Shown here: one piece after another, positions 1 through 7,008 of the stretch
Position numbering within the stretch: the first letter of the stretch is position 1
How the letters are laid out: the number at the start of each line of letters is the position of its first letter
Assembly: GCA_023398495.1 (NCBI GenBank)
Contig: JAEWSG010000066.1
Location: 1-10,107, forward strand
Direction: 5' to 3'
Length of the DNA: 10,107 bases
Source: Bacillota bacterium
GTDB lineage: Bacteria > Bacillota > Clostridia > Acetivibrionales > Acetivibrionaceae
The notes under the pieces: model-generated
The model's input: the letters and a program-made list of their open reading frames with translations, nothing else
Told to the model about the DNA's origin: nothing
Database searches by the model: none
Program-made: the position numbers and the translations under genes

Positions 1-5
1 ATTTT

Positions 6-33
6 TTGAATTTAGATTTGGATTATTTATACT
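6..33 (+). promoter_or_regulatory. candidate sigma-A promoter for the histidine kinase gene
   Basis: A TTGAAT box (6-11) and a TATACT box (28-33) are separated by 16 bp, matching the sigma-A consensus at 4 of 6 and 5 of 6 positions. Transcription would start near 39-41, giving a leader of about 137 nt before the kinase start codon. The predicted start falls at the foot of the stem-loop at 36-79, so that hairpin would sit at the very 5' end of the message. An alternative -10 (TATAAA, 132-137) has no convincing -35. AT-rich DNA yields such matches by chance, so confidence is moderate. Confidence 0.4.
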
Positions 34-35
34 CA

Positions 36-79
36 AAACCCATGGACAAAATTTCTAACTATATTTTGCCCATGAGTTT
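36..79 (+). repeat. long imperfect inverted repeat / 5' leader stem-loop
   Basis: Positions 36-52 pair with 63-79: 15 of 17 positions are Watson-Crick, with mismatches at 40/75 and 46/69 and a 10-nt loop at 53-62. The arms contain CATGGACAAAAT and ATTTTGCCCATG. It lies directly downstream of a candidate -10 box, so it could be a 5'-end RNA hairpin that stabilises or regulates the kinase message, or a DNA operator. It could also be a terminator of a gene lying left of the window, although no clean T-run follows it. Confidence 0.5.
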
Positions 80-100
80 AAGTTTGAAATTGATGGAAAG

Positions 101-115
101 AAGAACTAAGTTCTT
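101..115. promoter_or_regulatory. small perfect inverted repeat upstream of the kinase gene
   Basis: AAGAAC (101-106) and GTTCTT (110-115) are perfect inverted arms around a TAA centre. The site lies in the leader between the candidate promoter and the start codon, and about 16 bp ahead of a TATAAA sequence at 132-137. It could be a small operator or a short RNA hairpin. A 6-bp arm can arise by chance in AT-rich DNA, so this is only a candidate. Confidence 0.2.
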
Positions 116-165
116 AAATTAACTTAAATAGTATAAAAGATTACCAGCTTTTCAATAACTCTTCC

Positions 166-173
166 GGGGTGAT
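166..173 (+). promoter_or_regulatory. ribosome binding site of the histidine kinase gene
   Basis: GGGGTGAT matches the Shine-Dalgarno complement GGAGGTGAT closely and ends 3 nt before the ATG at 177, with its GGGG core 7 nt upstream. This fixes the start at 177 and shows that the protein begins directly with the sugar-binding fold, with no upstream DNA-binding domain. Confidence 0.75.
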
Positions 174-176
174 TTC

Positions 177-2309
177 ATGAAAGAACGTAAAACAATAGGC
201 CTCCTTATAAGTGATATTGACGGAAATTATCAAGCGTATTTGTGGTCGCTATTTAAGCAGGCGGCTGAGGATTTAGACTGTAATATCATAGTGTTTGAAG
301 GAAGAACATTAAACAGCAATGCCGATGCTGACAGACATCATCATATAGTTTATAACTTTATTGATAAAGAACGAATAGATGGACTTGTTATAACAAGTAA
401 TTCGATTGTAAGCTATATAAGCGACGAAGAATTTATGGAGTTCTGTAAAAAATTTAAAAATATTCCTGTTGTATCATATGGTGTAGCATTACCTGATGCA
501 GTAAATATTATGTACGATAATAAGGAAGGCATGAAAAGTATGGTCAGGCATTTGATAGATGATCACGAATATAAAAAAATTATTTTTGTAACAGGACCTG
601 AAAACAATGCAGATTCTTTAGAGCGGCTTGAAGCATTTACGGAGGTTCTCGCCGAAAAAAAAATAGCTTTTGAAGATAAGCTTATATTACATGGAGATTT
701 TGTATCTAACACAGGTTATTCAGTTATGAAAGAAATTATGCAATCCGATCTTGAGTACGATGCTATAGTTTTTGCAAATGACGATATGGCTCTAGGAGCG
801 ATAAAATGTATTAAAGATACTGAGGAATCAGAAAGATGTAATATTAATAAAAAAGTCATAATGTGTGGGTTTGATGATTCGATAAATGCAGGTCAGGTTA
901 GTCCGCCTCTTACAACAGTCAGGCAGCCGTTAAAAGAAATGTGCTATAAGGCAATTGAAGTGCTTATTAATGGCAAGTATAACGAAAATAAAGGTAAGAC
1001 AATAGTTTTTCCCTCAGTTATGGTTAAGAGAGCATCGTGTGGTTGTTTTTACAAAAAGGAGGAGAAAACATCTAACAACTCCATAAAACTGATATCGGAT
1101 TTCAGGATACATGAGAATATTCAGACTTATATGGTTGATGAACTTTTTAATAAATTGACACCTGCCTTAAAACATTGTTTTGTGAAAAGCTGCTTTGTTT
1201 TTAAATATGTTGATGGGCCGGTTTTTTATTATCCTGAAATGGCTTTTGATGAAACCTTTGCTGTGCCCTTGAGGTCGGAAATGTTATTTGCTTATTATGA
1301 GGATGAACGAAAGGACATAGCTGAAAGTATAAGAATAATTAAGACTACCAGGATCCTTCCTGATTGCTTTATACCAAAGGATAGAAGATTTACTTATCTG
1401 GTAAAACCGTTGTTTTTTGAAAATGAACAATTTGGTTATATATGTTTTGCAGTGTATGAAAGTGATGTAATGATGTTTGAGATTGTAAGGGGACAGATAA
1501 GCAATACTCTGAAAGGTGCACTAATGTTGATGGAAAGGACTCACATTGAAGAAAGTCTCAGGGAAAATGAAAGATTGGCGTCGCTTGGTCAGCTTATAGG
1601 TGGTATTTCTCATAATCTTATGACACCAATCATGTCAATTGCTGGAGTGAGTGCAGCTTTAGAAGATTTGATAAATGAATATGGGGAATCTGTAGGAGAT
1701 TCATCTGTAACAATTGAGGATCACAATGAGATTAAATCTGAAATGGCAGAATGGGTAGCAAAATTAAAAGATTACAATGCTTATATGTCTAATGTCATAT
1801 CAACGGTTAAAGCTCAAGCAGTTCAATTGAATTCCCATTCCATTAATGATTTTACAGTAGAGGAACTGGTGAACAGGATAAAATTCCTTAAAGGAAGCGA
1901 CATTACAATAAAGAAATCCAAGTTTGAATTGTTTGTAGAGACAGATGGAAATATTGTAATCAAAGGTGATATATCCAACATGGTGCAAATACTGGATAGC
2001 CTAATAAAAAATGCAATCCAGTCTTATGAAGGTAAAGAACTTCATGAGTGTAGAGTAGAGCTATATATACGTAAAAATGAAAATAGTATAATAATTTTGG
2101 TAAAGGATTATGGTAAAGGTATTCCGGATGAAATCAAGTCCCGCTTGTTTAAGTATATGGTAACTACAAAAGGTAAGAATGGGACAGGCTTGAGTCTTTT
2201 GTTGTCTTATTCAACTGTTAAGGGGAAATTCTCAGGGGAAATCTGGTTTGAATCTAGCGAAGAGAAGGGCACAGATTTTTATATTTCGGTGCCGATAAGT
2301 ATAAGATAG
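177..2309 (+). CDS. soluble sensor histidine kinase with LacI-type ligand-binding domain and GAF-like module
   Basis: A 710-residue protein. Residues about 5-292 form a LacI/periplasmic-binding-protein type fold, with the family's C-terminal signature (CGFDD at 230-234, PPLTTVRQP at 243-251, ending in ASCGC at 286-290). The helix-turn-helix head of LacI repressors is absent. Residues about 305-450 resemble the GAF-like module that follows this sensor in other clostridial regulators. The kinase core follows: an H-box with the likely phospho-acceptor His479 (GGISHNLMTPI), an N-box with Asn612, a G1 box DYGKGIP (644-650) and a G2 box GTGLS (669-673). The residue after the phospho-histidine is Asn, where Glu or Asp is usual. 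No signal peptide or membrane helix is visible, so it should sense a cytoplasmic ligand, perhaps a sugar. It would autophosphorylate and pass phosphate to a response regulator, but none is encoded in this window. The start is set by GGGGTGAT at 166-173. No terminator is seen before the next gene. Confidence 0.88.
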   Translation: MKERKTIGLLISDIDGNYQAYLWSLFKQAAEDLDCNIIVFEGRTLNSNADADRHHHIVYNFIDKERIDGLVITSNSIVSYISDEEFMEFCKKFKNIPVVSYGVALPDAVNIMYDNKEGMKSMVRHLIDDHEYKKIIFVTGPENNADSLERLEAFTEVLAEKKIAFEDKLILHGDFVSNTGYSVMKEIMQSDLEYDAIVFANDDMALGAIKCIKDTEESERCNINKKVIMCGFDDSINAGQVSPPLTTVRQPLKEMCYKAIEVLINGKYNENKGKTIVFPSVMVKRASCGCFYKKEEKTSNNSIKLISDFRIHENIQTYMVDELFNKLTPALKHCFVKSCFVFKYVDGPVFYYPEMAFDETFAVPLRSEMLFAYYEDERKDIAESIRIIKTTRILPDCFIPKDRRFTYLVKPLFFENEQFGYICFAVYESDVMMFEIVRGQISNTLKGALMLMERTHIEESLRENERLASLGQLIGGISHNLMTPIMSIAGVSAALEDLINEYGESVGDSSVTIEDHNEIKSEMAEWVAKLKDYNAYMSNVISTVKAQAVQLNSHSINDFTVEELVNRIKFLKGSDITIKKSKFELFVETDGNIVIKGDISNMVQILDSLIKNAIQSYEGKELHECRVELYIRKNENSIIILVKDYGKGIPDEIKSRLFKYMVTTKGKNGTGLSLLLSYSTVKGKFSGEIWFESSEEKGTDFYISVPISIR

Positions 2310-2387
2310 ATAGGTTGCAATTTTGTTTCAAAGAAGATAATTTATTGTATATACCTTTAATTTTACTTCAGATAAGAAGAGGATATG

Positions 2388-3128
2388 ATGAAAGAGAATA
2401 AAGATAAGAAAAGCATACTGTATGAAGAAGACCTATATGCTCCCATAAGAGATTACCTTAAGGAAGCAGGCTACACAGTAAAGGGTGAGGTTGGGCATTG
2501 TGACATTATGGCTGTAAAACATGATGAGTTACTGGTGGTAGAGATGAAGAAAACCTTGAATCTTGATGTTATTCTTCAGGCATCAATACGCCAGAGGCTA
2601 ACAGACATGGTTTACATAGCTGTACCTAAAAAAAGCAAAGTGATGTTTACTAGGAGATGGAAGAATATATGTTATCTTTTAAGGAGACTTGAACTAGGAT
2701 TGTTTCTTGTGGCCTTTAAAGGCGAAAGCACTTTTGTTGAAGAGATTATAACTCCTCAACCTTTTAACAGGAATTTGAGCAAAAAAACATCAAGCAGAAA
2801 GAAAAAAGCTGTCCTCAACGAATTTTCCAAAAGACATGGCGACTACAATACAGGTGGATGTACCGGAAAAAAGCTGGTAACTGTATACAGGGAACAGGCA
2901 ATACAAATAGGAGCACTGATAGGCAAGTATGGAGATCTGAGCCCTAAAAAATTAAAGGAATTAGGTACGGATAAAGATAAAACATCCAGAATATTGCAGG
3001 ATAATCACTATGGATGGTTTGAGAGGGTTTCAAGAGGTGTGTATGCTTTAAGTGGCAAGGGGAAGGCAGAACTTAATCAATATTGCGATCTTGTGGATTT
3101 TTATCTTGAAGAAAAACATGATACGTAA
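2388..3128 (+). CDS. DUF2161-family protein, PD-(D/E)XK nuclease-like
   Basis: About 246 residues. The N-terminal half reads as a PD-(D/E)XK-type fold. An early Glu (Glu34 or Glu35) is followed by Asp39 in GHCDIMAV, then Glu52-x-Lys54 in LLVVEMKK, with glutamines Gln64 and Gln69 in the next helix. This spacing matches the D...ExK catalytic pattern and the DUF2161 family (recognised from memory). A basic linker (about 130-142, KKTSSRKKK) leads to a C-terminal region (about 165-226) that looks like a winged helix, ending in a hairpin-like WFERVSRGVYALS. It may bind and cut or process nucleic acid; the substrate is unknown. There are two adjacent ATGs at 2385 and 2388. The GAGG at 2379-2382 is only 2 nt from the first and 5 nt from the second, so 2388 is preferred. 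It lies 75 nt after the kinase gene with no terminator between, so it may be co-transcribed with it. Confidence 0.8.
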   Translation: MKENKDKKSILYEEDLYAPIRDYLKEAGYTVKGEVGHCDIMAVKHDELLVVEMKKTLNLDVILQASIRQRLTDMVYIAVPKKSKVMFTRRWKNICYLLRRLELGLFLVAFKGESTFVEEIITPQPFNRNLSKKTSSRKKKAVLNEFSKRHGDYNTGGCTGKKLVTVYREQAIQIGALIGKYGDLSPKKLKELGTDKDKTSRILQDNHYGWFERVSRGVYALSGKGKAELNQYCDLVDFYLEEKHDT

Positions 3129-3175
3129 TTTATTCTATTAACCATATTTTGTGAAAAAAATACCTTGTGATGGCA

Positions 3176-3204
3176 TATACAAAAACAGAAAAATTTTATA
3201 TAAT
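3176..3204 (+). promoter_or_regulatory. weak candidate promoter of the MoxR-type operon
   Basis: A perfect TATAAT (3199-3204) lies 17 bp downstream of TATACA (3176-3181), which matches the -35 consensus at 4 of 6 positions. Transcription would start near 3210-3212, only about 5-7 nt before the ATG at 3217, giving an almost leaderless message. This fits the absence of any Shine-Dalgarno sequence before that ATG. The match is in very AT-rich DNA and overlaps the coding sequence if the GTG at 3151 is the true start, so it stays tentative. Confidence 0.25.
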
Positions 3205-3216
3205 ATATACTTATAT

Positions 3217-5739
3217 ATGAATAAAAAAGACTCGAATATAAAAAACAATTTAATAAGATTGGCCGTGTTTCTTTCAATAGTGTTATTGTCGGCTTTTCTC
3301 CTTATGGCGGCAATAAATATGTTAAATTTACCTAACGAAGGGTTGGGTGGAGGTGAAGATAGAAAAAATAATTCTTCTCAGGATAAGAATGATCCACCAA
3401 AGGTGAGCTCTGGCAAACATGATAATGGTTCGGATTTTGATGATTGGCAGGACAGAGCAAGAAAAAGGAGAGCTGAAAGAAAAGGTAGTACAGTTCCGGG
3501 AGAAGAATTTTCGCACGGAGAAGGTCAGGAAGGCAGTAACTATGGTGAAGGTGAATATCCAATACCAAAGGAAGTACCTAATATTGACATTTCGGGAGAA
3601 AATGATATTCCGGATATTCCATTCGGAAGCGGAGAAAATGGACAAACAATTATAATGAGCAATGAGAGACAGCCACATACAGCTGTATTTGAAGTCCTTG
3701 GTTACCCCAATTACCCATTTCTGAAGGTCATGGTAATGGATTACTATTATAATAACCGTTGGACTGTAGCTGGAGAGGAGCCGGAAGTAAAAATCAATTT
3801 TGATAAGGAATTGGATGAAAATTATAGTGCCAATTCAGTTAAAATTAAACCCATTATGCCTTCAAACGGCTATTTACCTGTCTTGTCTGGTAACATTGAT
3901 TTAAAGTATAGCACAAGCGTTAAGTGGTATAAAAACTCGGAGACATACTACTCCGATGAGCCTGTGAGCAATTCTTATAAGATGGATTATGATGCACCAG
4001 CGGATATCGAACAGCTTGCATTTTCAAATACAGATGATTCATATCCCTATACAATATATGTGCCGGATGATATAGAGGCGTTTGTTGACCAAATAATTGA
4101 GAAATGTAACAGCGATTACGAGCTTATAAAGGCTGTTGAGGATTATCTTAGGATAAATTATGTTTTAAGCAACGAAACTATAAATAATTATGGTGGGAGT
4201 GACGGTATTTCTACCTTTCTTGAGAAAAAGGGAGGCAAAGGGAATACTTTAGATTTTATGTCTGCCTATGCTTATTTATTAAGGGCTGCTGGAATACCAT
4301 GCAGATTGGCCATCGGATACAGGATTAATCCAGAGCTGCCATATCAGATAGTGTATAAGGACCAGACCTATATATACCCAGAGATAAAGTTTGAAAAATA
4401 TGGATGGGTTCCTATGGATGTCTTTGGCTACGAACCTTCATTTACTCCACCTAACGAGACATTTACAGAAATTACTTATGCCAGTGTGGAAGCAAAGAGA
4501 GGTACAAGCTTTTCTGTAAAAGGTACAGTAAAGGATGCACATGGGTCAATGCTTGACAATATGTCGGTATTGATTTATGTAAAGCAATCCAAGTCTGAGA
4601 ATACTCTTTCATATGTCAAAGCAGATGTTAAAAACGGGTATTTTGAAGTTGAATGTGATATTAAACACAGCACTGGGACGGGTAAGTACCAGGTTGTGGC
4701 TGATCTACTAGAAAATGATTTGTATAAAACCTCTACAAGTGATCCTGAAATGAAAGTTACTACAGATACTTATATAGAGTTAGAGGCAGATGACACTGCG
4801 GTGGGCAGCAGCTTTAAGATTGCGGGAAGATTTTTAGACGCTTACTCAAAAGAAGGAGTAATGGGGCAGATTTTGAGTATGGAGTTTCAAGGGGAGAGTG
4901 GCCGTACAAGTTTTATGTCCGGTGAGAATGGGAAGTTTTCTCAAGTTGTTGAGGTAAAAAATTATAGAAAGTTGTCCCCGGAGAAAGATTTTTTCTTTGT
5001 AAAGAGTTATAATATATTTTATAAAATAAATTTTGAAGGAACAGACCTTCTTTTTCCTTCAACCAAGGATGGCAGCATATACGTATGGCAGATTTTATGG
5101 ATAAGGATTGTGCTGATTATCGCATTATTGATTATTATAGCAGTAGTTCTGGTTAGTGTATACTATTTCAGAAAACGCAGAATGGCAGTGCTGGGAAATG
5201 CTGGTATGTTGCTGTCTGTTGATGGAATTTTACAAAAACCGGAGGTTCATATTTCAAAGCCTACATCCCAAAAAGAGCCAAACACACGGATTGTAATTGG
5301 ATTCCCTCAGATTATGAATGGTTATCCTGATGTTTGGGGAGTTAATGAAGAACTGCTTATTAGATTTGAGGATAATCAACAAAATATGGATGAGGTAAGA
5401 AACAACTTCACGAAAAAAGGTGTTTACAGGATATGGGTATCTGATGCGTCCGGGAAAATTGCGAAAAGGGAAATACGGATAGTGGATTATAGAGAGGAAA
5501 TTATTATAAATGGAAAGAAGTTGTTAAGAGAGCTAGCTGTAATTATTGATATAAATGATAAGATGACGTTAAGAGAAATTCTCGAGTTGACAAAACCTAA
5601 GTTCACTGTAATGAAATTTTTTATTCTGCAACAGGTTTTTGTTACTTTAGAAAAGGCTGTTTACAGTTTGAATGATATTACAAGAGAGGATTATGAGTTG
5701 TTTTATATGTGTGTTCAGAAATATAATAATCAGGCATAG
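3217..5739 (+). CDS. membrane-anchored transglutaminase-like protein with lost catalytic residues
   Basis: 840 residues from the ATG at 3217 (862 from a GTG at 3151; neither has a Shine-Dalgarno, and the extra 22 residues look like translated AT-rich spacer). In 840-residue numbering: a membrane helix at about 15-36; a Gly/Ser/Glu/Asp-rich linker at about 39-143; a beta-rich region; a transglutaminase-like core at about 300-405; two Ig-like beta domains at about 417-518 and 518-615; a second helix at about 628-651; and a cytoplasmic tail of 190 residues with another beta domain and a helical end resembling DUF4129. The core keeps LLRAAGIPCRLAIGY and YGWVPMD, but the catalytic Cys is Thr344 (codon 4246-4248) and the His is Tyr385 (4369-4371). 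Only Asp401 (4417-4419) remains. It is therefore probably a pseudoenzyme outside the membrane, related to TgpA-type proteins that accompany MoxR/DUF58 pairs. It is the first gene of the likely operon. Confidence 0.82.
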   Translation: MNKKDSNIKNNLIRLAVFLSIVLLSAFLLMAAINMLNLPNEGLGGGEDRKNNSSQDKNDPPKVSSGKHDNGSDFDDWQDRARKRRAERKGSTVPGEEFSHGEGQEGSNYGEGEYPIPKEVPNIDISGENDIPDIPFGSGENGQTIIMSNERQPHTAVFEVLGYPNYPFLKVMVMDYYYNNRWTVAGEEPEVKINFDKELDENYSANSVKIKPIMPSNGYLPVLSGNIDLKYSTSVKWYKNSETYYSDEPVSNSYKMDYDAPADIEQLAFSNTDDSYPYTIYVPDDIEAFVDQIIEKCNSDYELIKAVEDYLRINYVLSNETINNYGGSDGISTFLEKKGGKGNTLDFMSAYAYLLRAAGIPCRLAIGYRINPELPYQIVYKDQTYIYPEIKFEKYGWVPMDVFGYEPSFTPPNETFTEITYASVEAKRGTSFSVKGTVKDAHGSMLDNMSVLIYVKQSKSENTLSYVKADVKNGYFEVECDIKHSTGTGKYQVVADLLENDLYKTSTSDPEMKVTTDTYIELEADDTAVGSSFKIAGRFLDAYSKEGVMGQILSMEFQGESGRTSFMSGENGKFSQVVEVKNYRKLSPEKDFFFVKSYNIFYKINFEGTDLLFPSTKDGSIYVWQILWIRIVLIIALLIIIAVVLVSVYYFRKRRMAVLGNAGMLLSVDGILQKPEVHISKPTSQKEPNTRIVIGFPQIMNGYPDVWGVNEELLIRFEDNQQNMDEVRNNFTKKGVYRIWVSDASGKIAKREIRIVDYREEIIINGKKLLRELAVIIDINDKMTLREILELTKPKFTVMKFFILQQVFVTLEKAVYSLNDITREDYELFYMCVQKYNNQA

Positions 5740-5746
5740 GGATTAA

Positions 5747-5806
5747 AGAAATATTACTTTCACTTTTTCTGATTTCAAAAGCACTAGCAGTGAAGGTTAT
5801 ATTTTT
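5747..5806 (+). repeat. long imperfect inverted repeat in the intergenic gap
   Basis: Positions 5747-5764 pair with 5789-5806 over 18 positions: 15 Watson-Crick pairs, two G-U pairs and one T-T mismatch, with a 24-nt loop. The core is ACTTTCACT against AGTGAAGGT. A second CACT inside the loop (5782-5785) can pair with the same AGTG (5789-5792), giving an alternative short hairpin. The right arm ends in TATATTTTT, so the structure could act as a weak terminator or attenuator, or as an RNA processing or stability element that sets different levels for the flanking genes. Confidence 0.45.
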
Positions 5807-5841
5807 AGCTTTATTATTTATTAATTTTTTGGGGGGACAGG

Positions 5842-7008
5842 ATGTATCCGGATAATACGGCAATTATAAATGCGTCGGTAAAGAAATTTGCACTCTATAC
5901 TGTGATGCTTATTGCAGTTGGAGTTTGTACATTTTTTATATTCTTTTTACCAAAAAGCCCCTTGTATAATGAAATAGAAGCCTTCTTTTTTTTGATTCTG
6001 CCCATTGCTGCTATGCTTGCAGGTGGCTCTGCTAAGTCTTTTGTTAATGCATACTTTGTTGGCAGATGGTCAAGGCTTGCAGTAAGTTTTATTCTATATT
6101 TCTCAAATGGTACTGCTGCTTTTCTATTTTTAGCTTTTGCACTGCAAAATACGAGTTTGCTGACTGCGTTGATTTGGGTTTTATTATTGGATTTTTCTGT
6201 TGTTGCTCTTAAAGCATCCAGATTTTTTTATACAGGTATATATGAAGGATGTATGATAAAGGCGGCATCCTATGTCTTTATGGGTTTTTCCATAAAGAGT
6301 ATGTTAGGTGTTATAGGGAAGGATAGTTATATAGGTGGAGAATTTTGGATATCACTTTCAAATATTTTAATAATCTCATTTGTAATGTTAGCTTTAATGC
6401 AGATTGCCACCCTTGTGGAACTGTTTTATACACCCGTATCGAGAAAAATTTCAATGTGGCTAAAAAGTAAGCATAAATCGAAATTCGCAGGTATAGGGGT
6501 TTGTGTGTTTGCAATAGAAGTTTTTAGGAGGGGTATGATGGGAGAATGGCTCATTGTGTTCATGGTTTTATTGGTCATATTTATAATTTTTGCAGTAAGG
6601 TTTTGGGGAGAGGTTAAAAACTCTCCGGAGGAAAAACTGGCTAAACACATTCAGGATATGAACTTTGACAAAAGTAAGGACCTTGAAAATGTATCAAAGT
6701 ATATTGATGAGTATGTAAGCTATGGTAAGAAGAGCAAATTGGTATCTTATATGACTTTTTTAGGATATAAGACGGGTATACCGTTTCATGCAGTGAGCAA
6801 TATAATAGCTCCTCTTGTTGAGTACAATGACCCTGAGATTCCTGGGATGTTGACAAGTGAGCAATATAAAGCTATTGAAGAGAGAAACAGGCAGAACAGG
6901 TCTAAAGTAATTGAAAAAATAACATCAAATTTACAGCTTTTTGGAAGGGGTGCATATGCATACAATGGATATGGTACAGGTTCAAACACTATGCAAGACT
7001 ATAATTGA
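5842..7008 (+). CDS. polytopic membrane protein with cytoplasmic tail, MoxR operon
   Basis: 388 residues; I do not recognise the family. About seven membrane helices can be read at roughly 15-36, 44-61, 76-99, 105-124, 140-157 (weak), 168-194 and 235-254, with a further short hydrophobic stretch at 214-228. A hydrophilic tail of about 130 residues follows (255-388), rich in Lys, Glu and Tyr and ending in a Gly/Tyr/Asn-rich segment. That last segment is also the DNA in which the next gene starts. Translation is set by a G6 run (5831-5836) 5 nt before the ATG. Its position between the transglutaminase-like protein and the MoxR ATPase suggests a membrane partner or substrate of the ATPase. It may stand in for the multi-helix N-terminal part that is fused to the transglutaminase domain in TgpA-like proteins; this is inference from layout, not similarity. 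Confidence 0.82.
   Translation: MYPDNTAIINASVKKFALYTVMLIAVGVCTFFIFFLPKSPLYNEIEAFFFLILPIAAMLAGGSAKSFVNAYFVGRWSRLAVSFILYFSNGTAAFLFLAFALQNTSLLTALIWVLLLDFSVVALKASRFFYTGIYEGCMIKAASYVFMGFSIKSMLGVIGKDSYIGGEFWISLSNILIISFVMLALMQIATLVELFYTPVSRKISMWLKSKHKSKFAGIGVCVFAIEVFRRGMMGEWLIVFMVLLVIFIIFAVRFWGEVKNSPEEKLAKHIQDMNFDKSKDLENVSKYIDEYVSYGKKSKLVSYMTFLGYKTGIPFHAVSNIIAPLVEYNDPEIPGMLTSEQYKAIEERNRQNRSKVIEKITSNLQLFGRGAYAYNGYGTGSNTMQDYN

Noticed and set aside
132..137. TATAAA as the kinase gene's -10 box
   Set aside because: No acceptable -35 is found 16-18 bp upstream; the TTGAAT/TATACT pair at 6-33 is better.
177..1050. Calling the first gene a LacI-family transcription repressor
   Set aside because: The N-terminal helix-turn-helix is missing, the ribosome site fixes the start at 177, and the C-terminal half has complete histidine kinase boxes.
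2315..2341. Promoter for the DUF2161 gene (TTGCAA with GATAAT)
   Set aside because: Spacing is only 15 bp and the -10 match is poor; co-transcription from the kinase gene is equally likely.
3328..3678. Minus-strand and alternative-frame open frames over the low-complexity linker
   Set aside because: They lie wholly inside the transglutaminase-like gene, lack ribosome sites, and have composition explained by the biased linker sequence.
6941..6955. TTG at 6941 as the start of MoxR
   Set aside because: It lies upstream of the obvious ribosome site (6943-6950), which is correctly spaced for ATG 6956.
6426..6989. Minus-strand open frames in the second half of the membrane protein gene
   Set aside because: They mirror a well-supported plus-strand gene, overlap each other, and show no recognisable domain.
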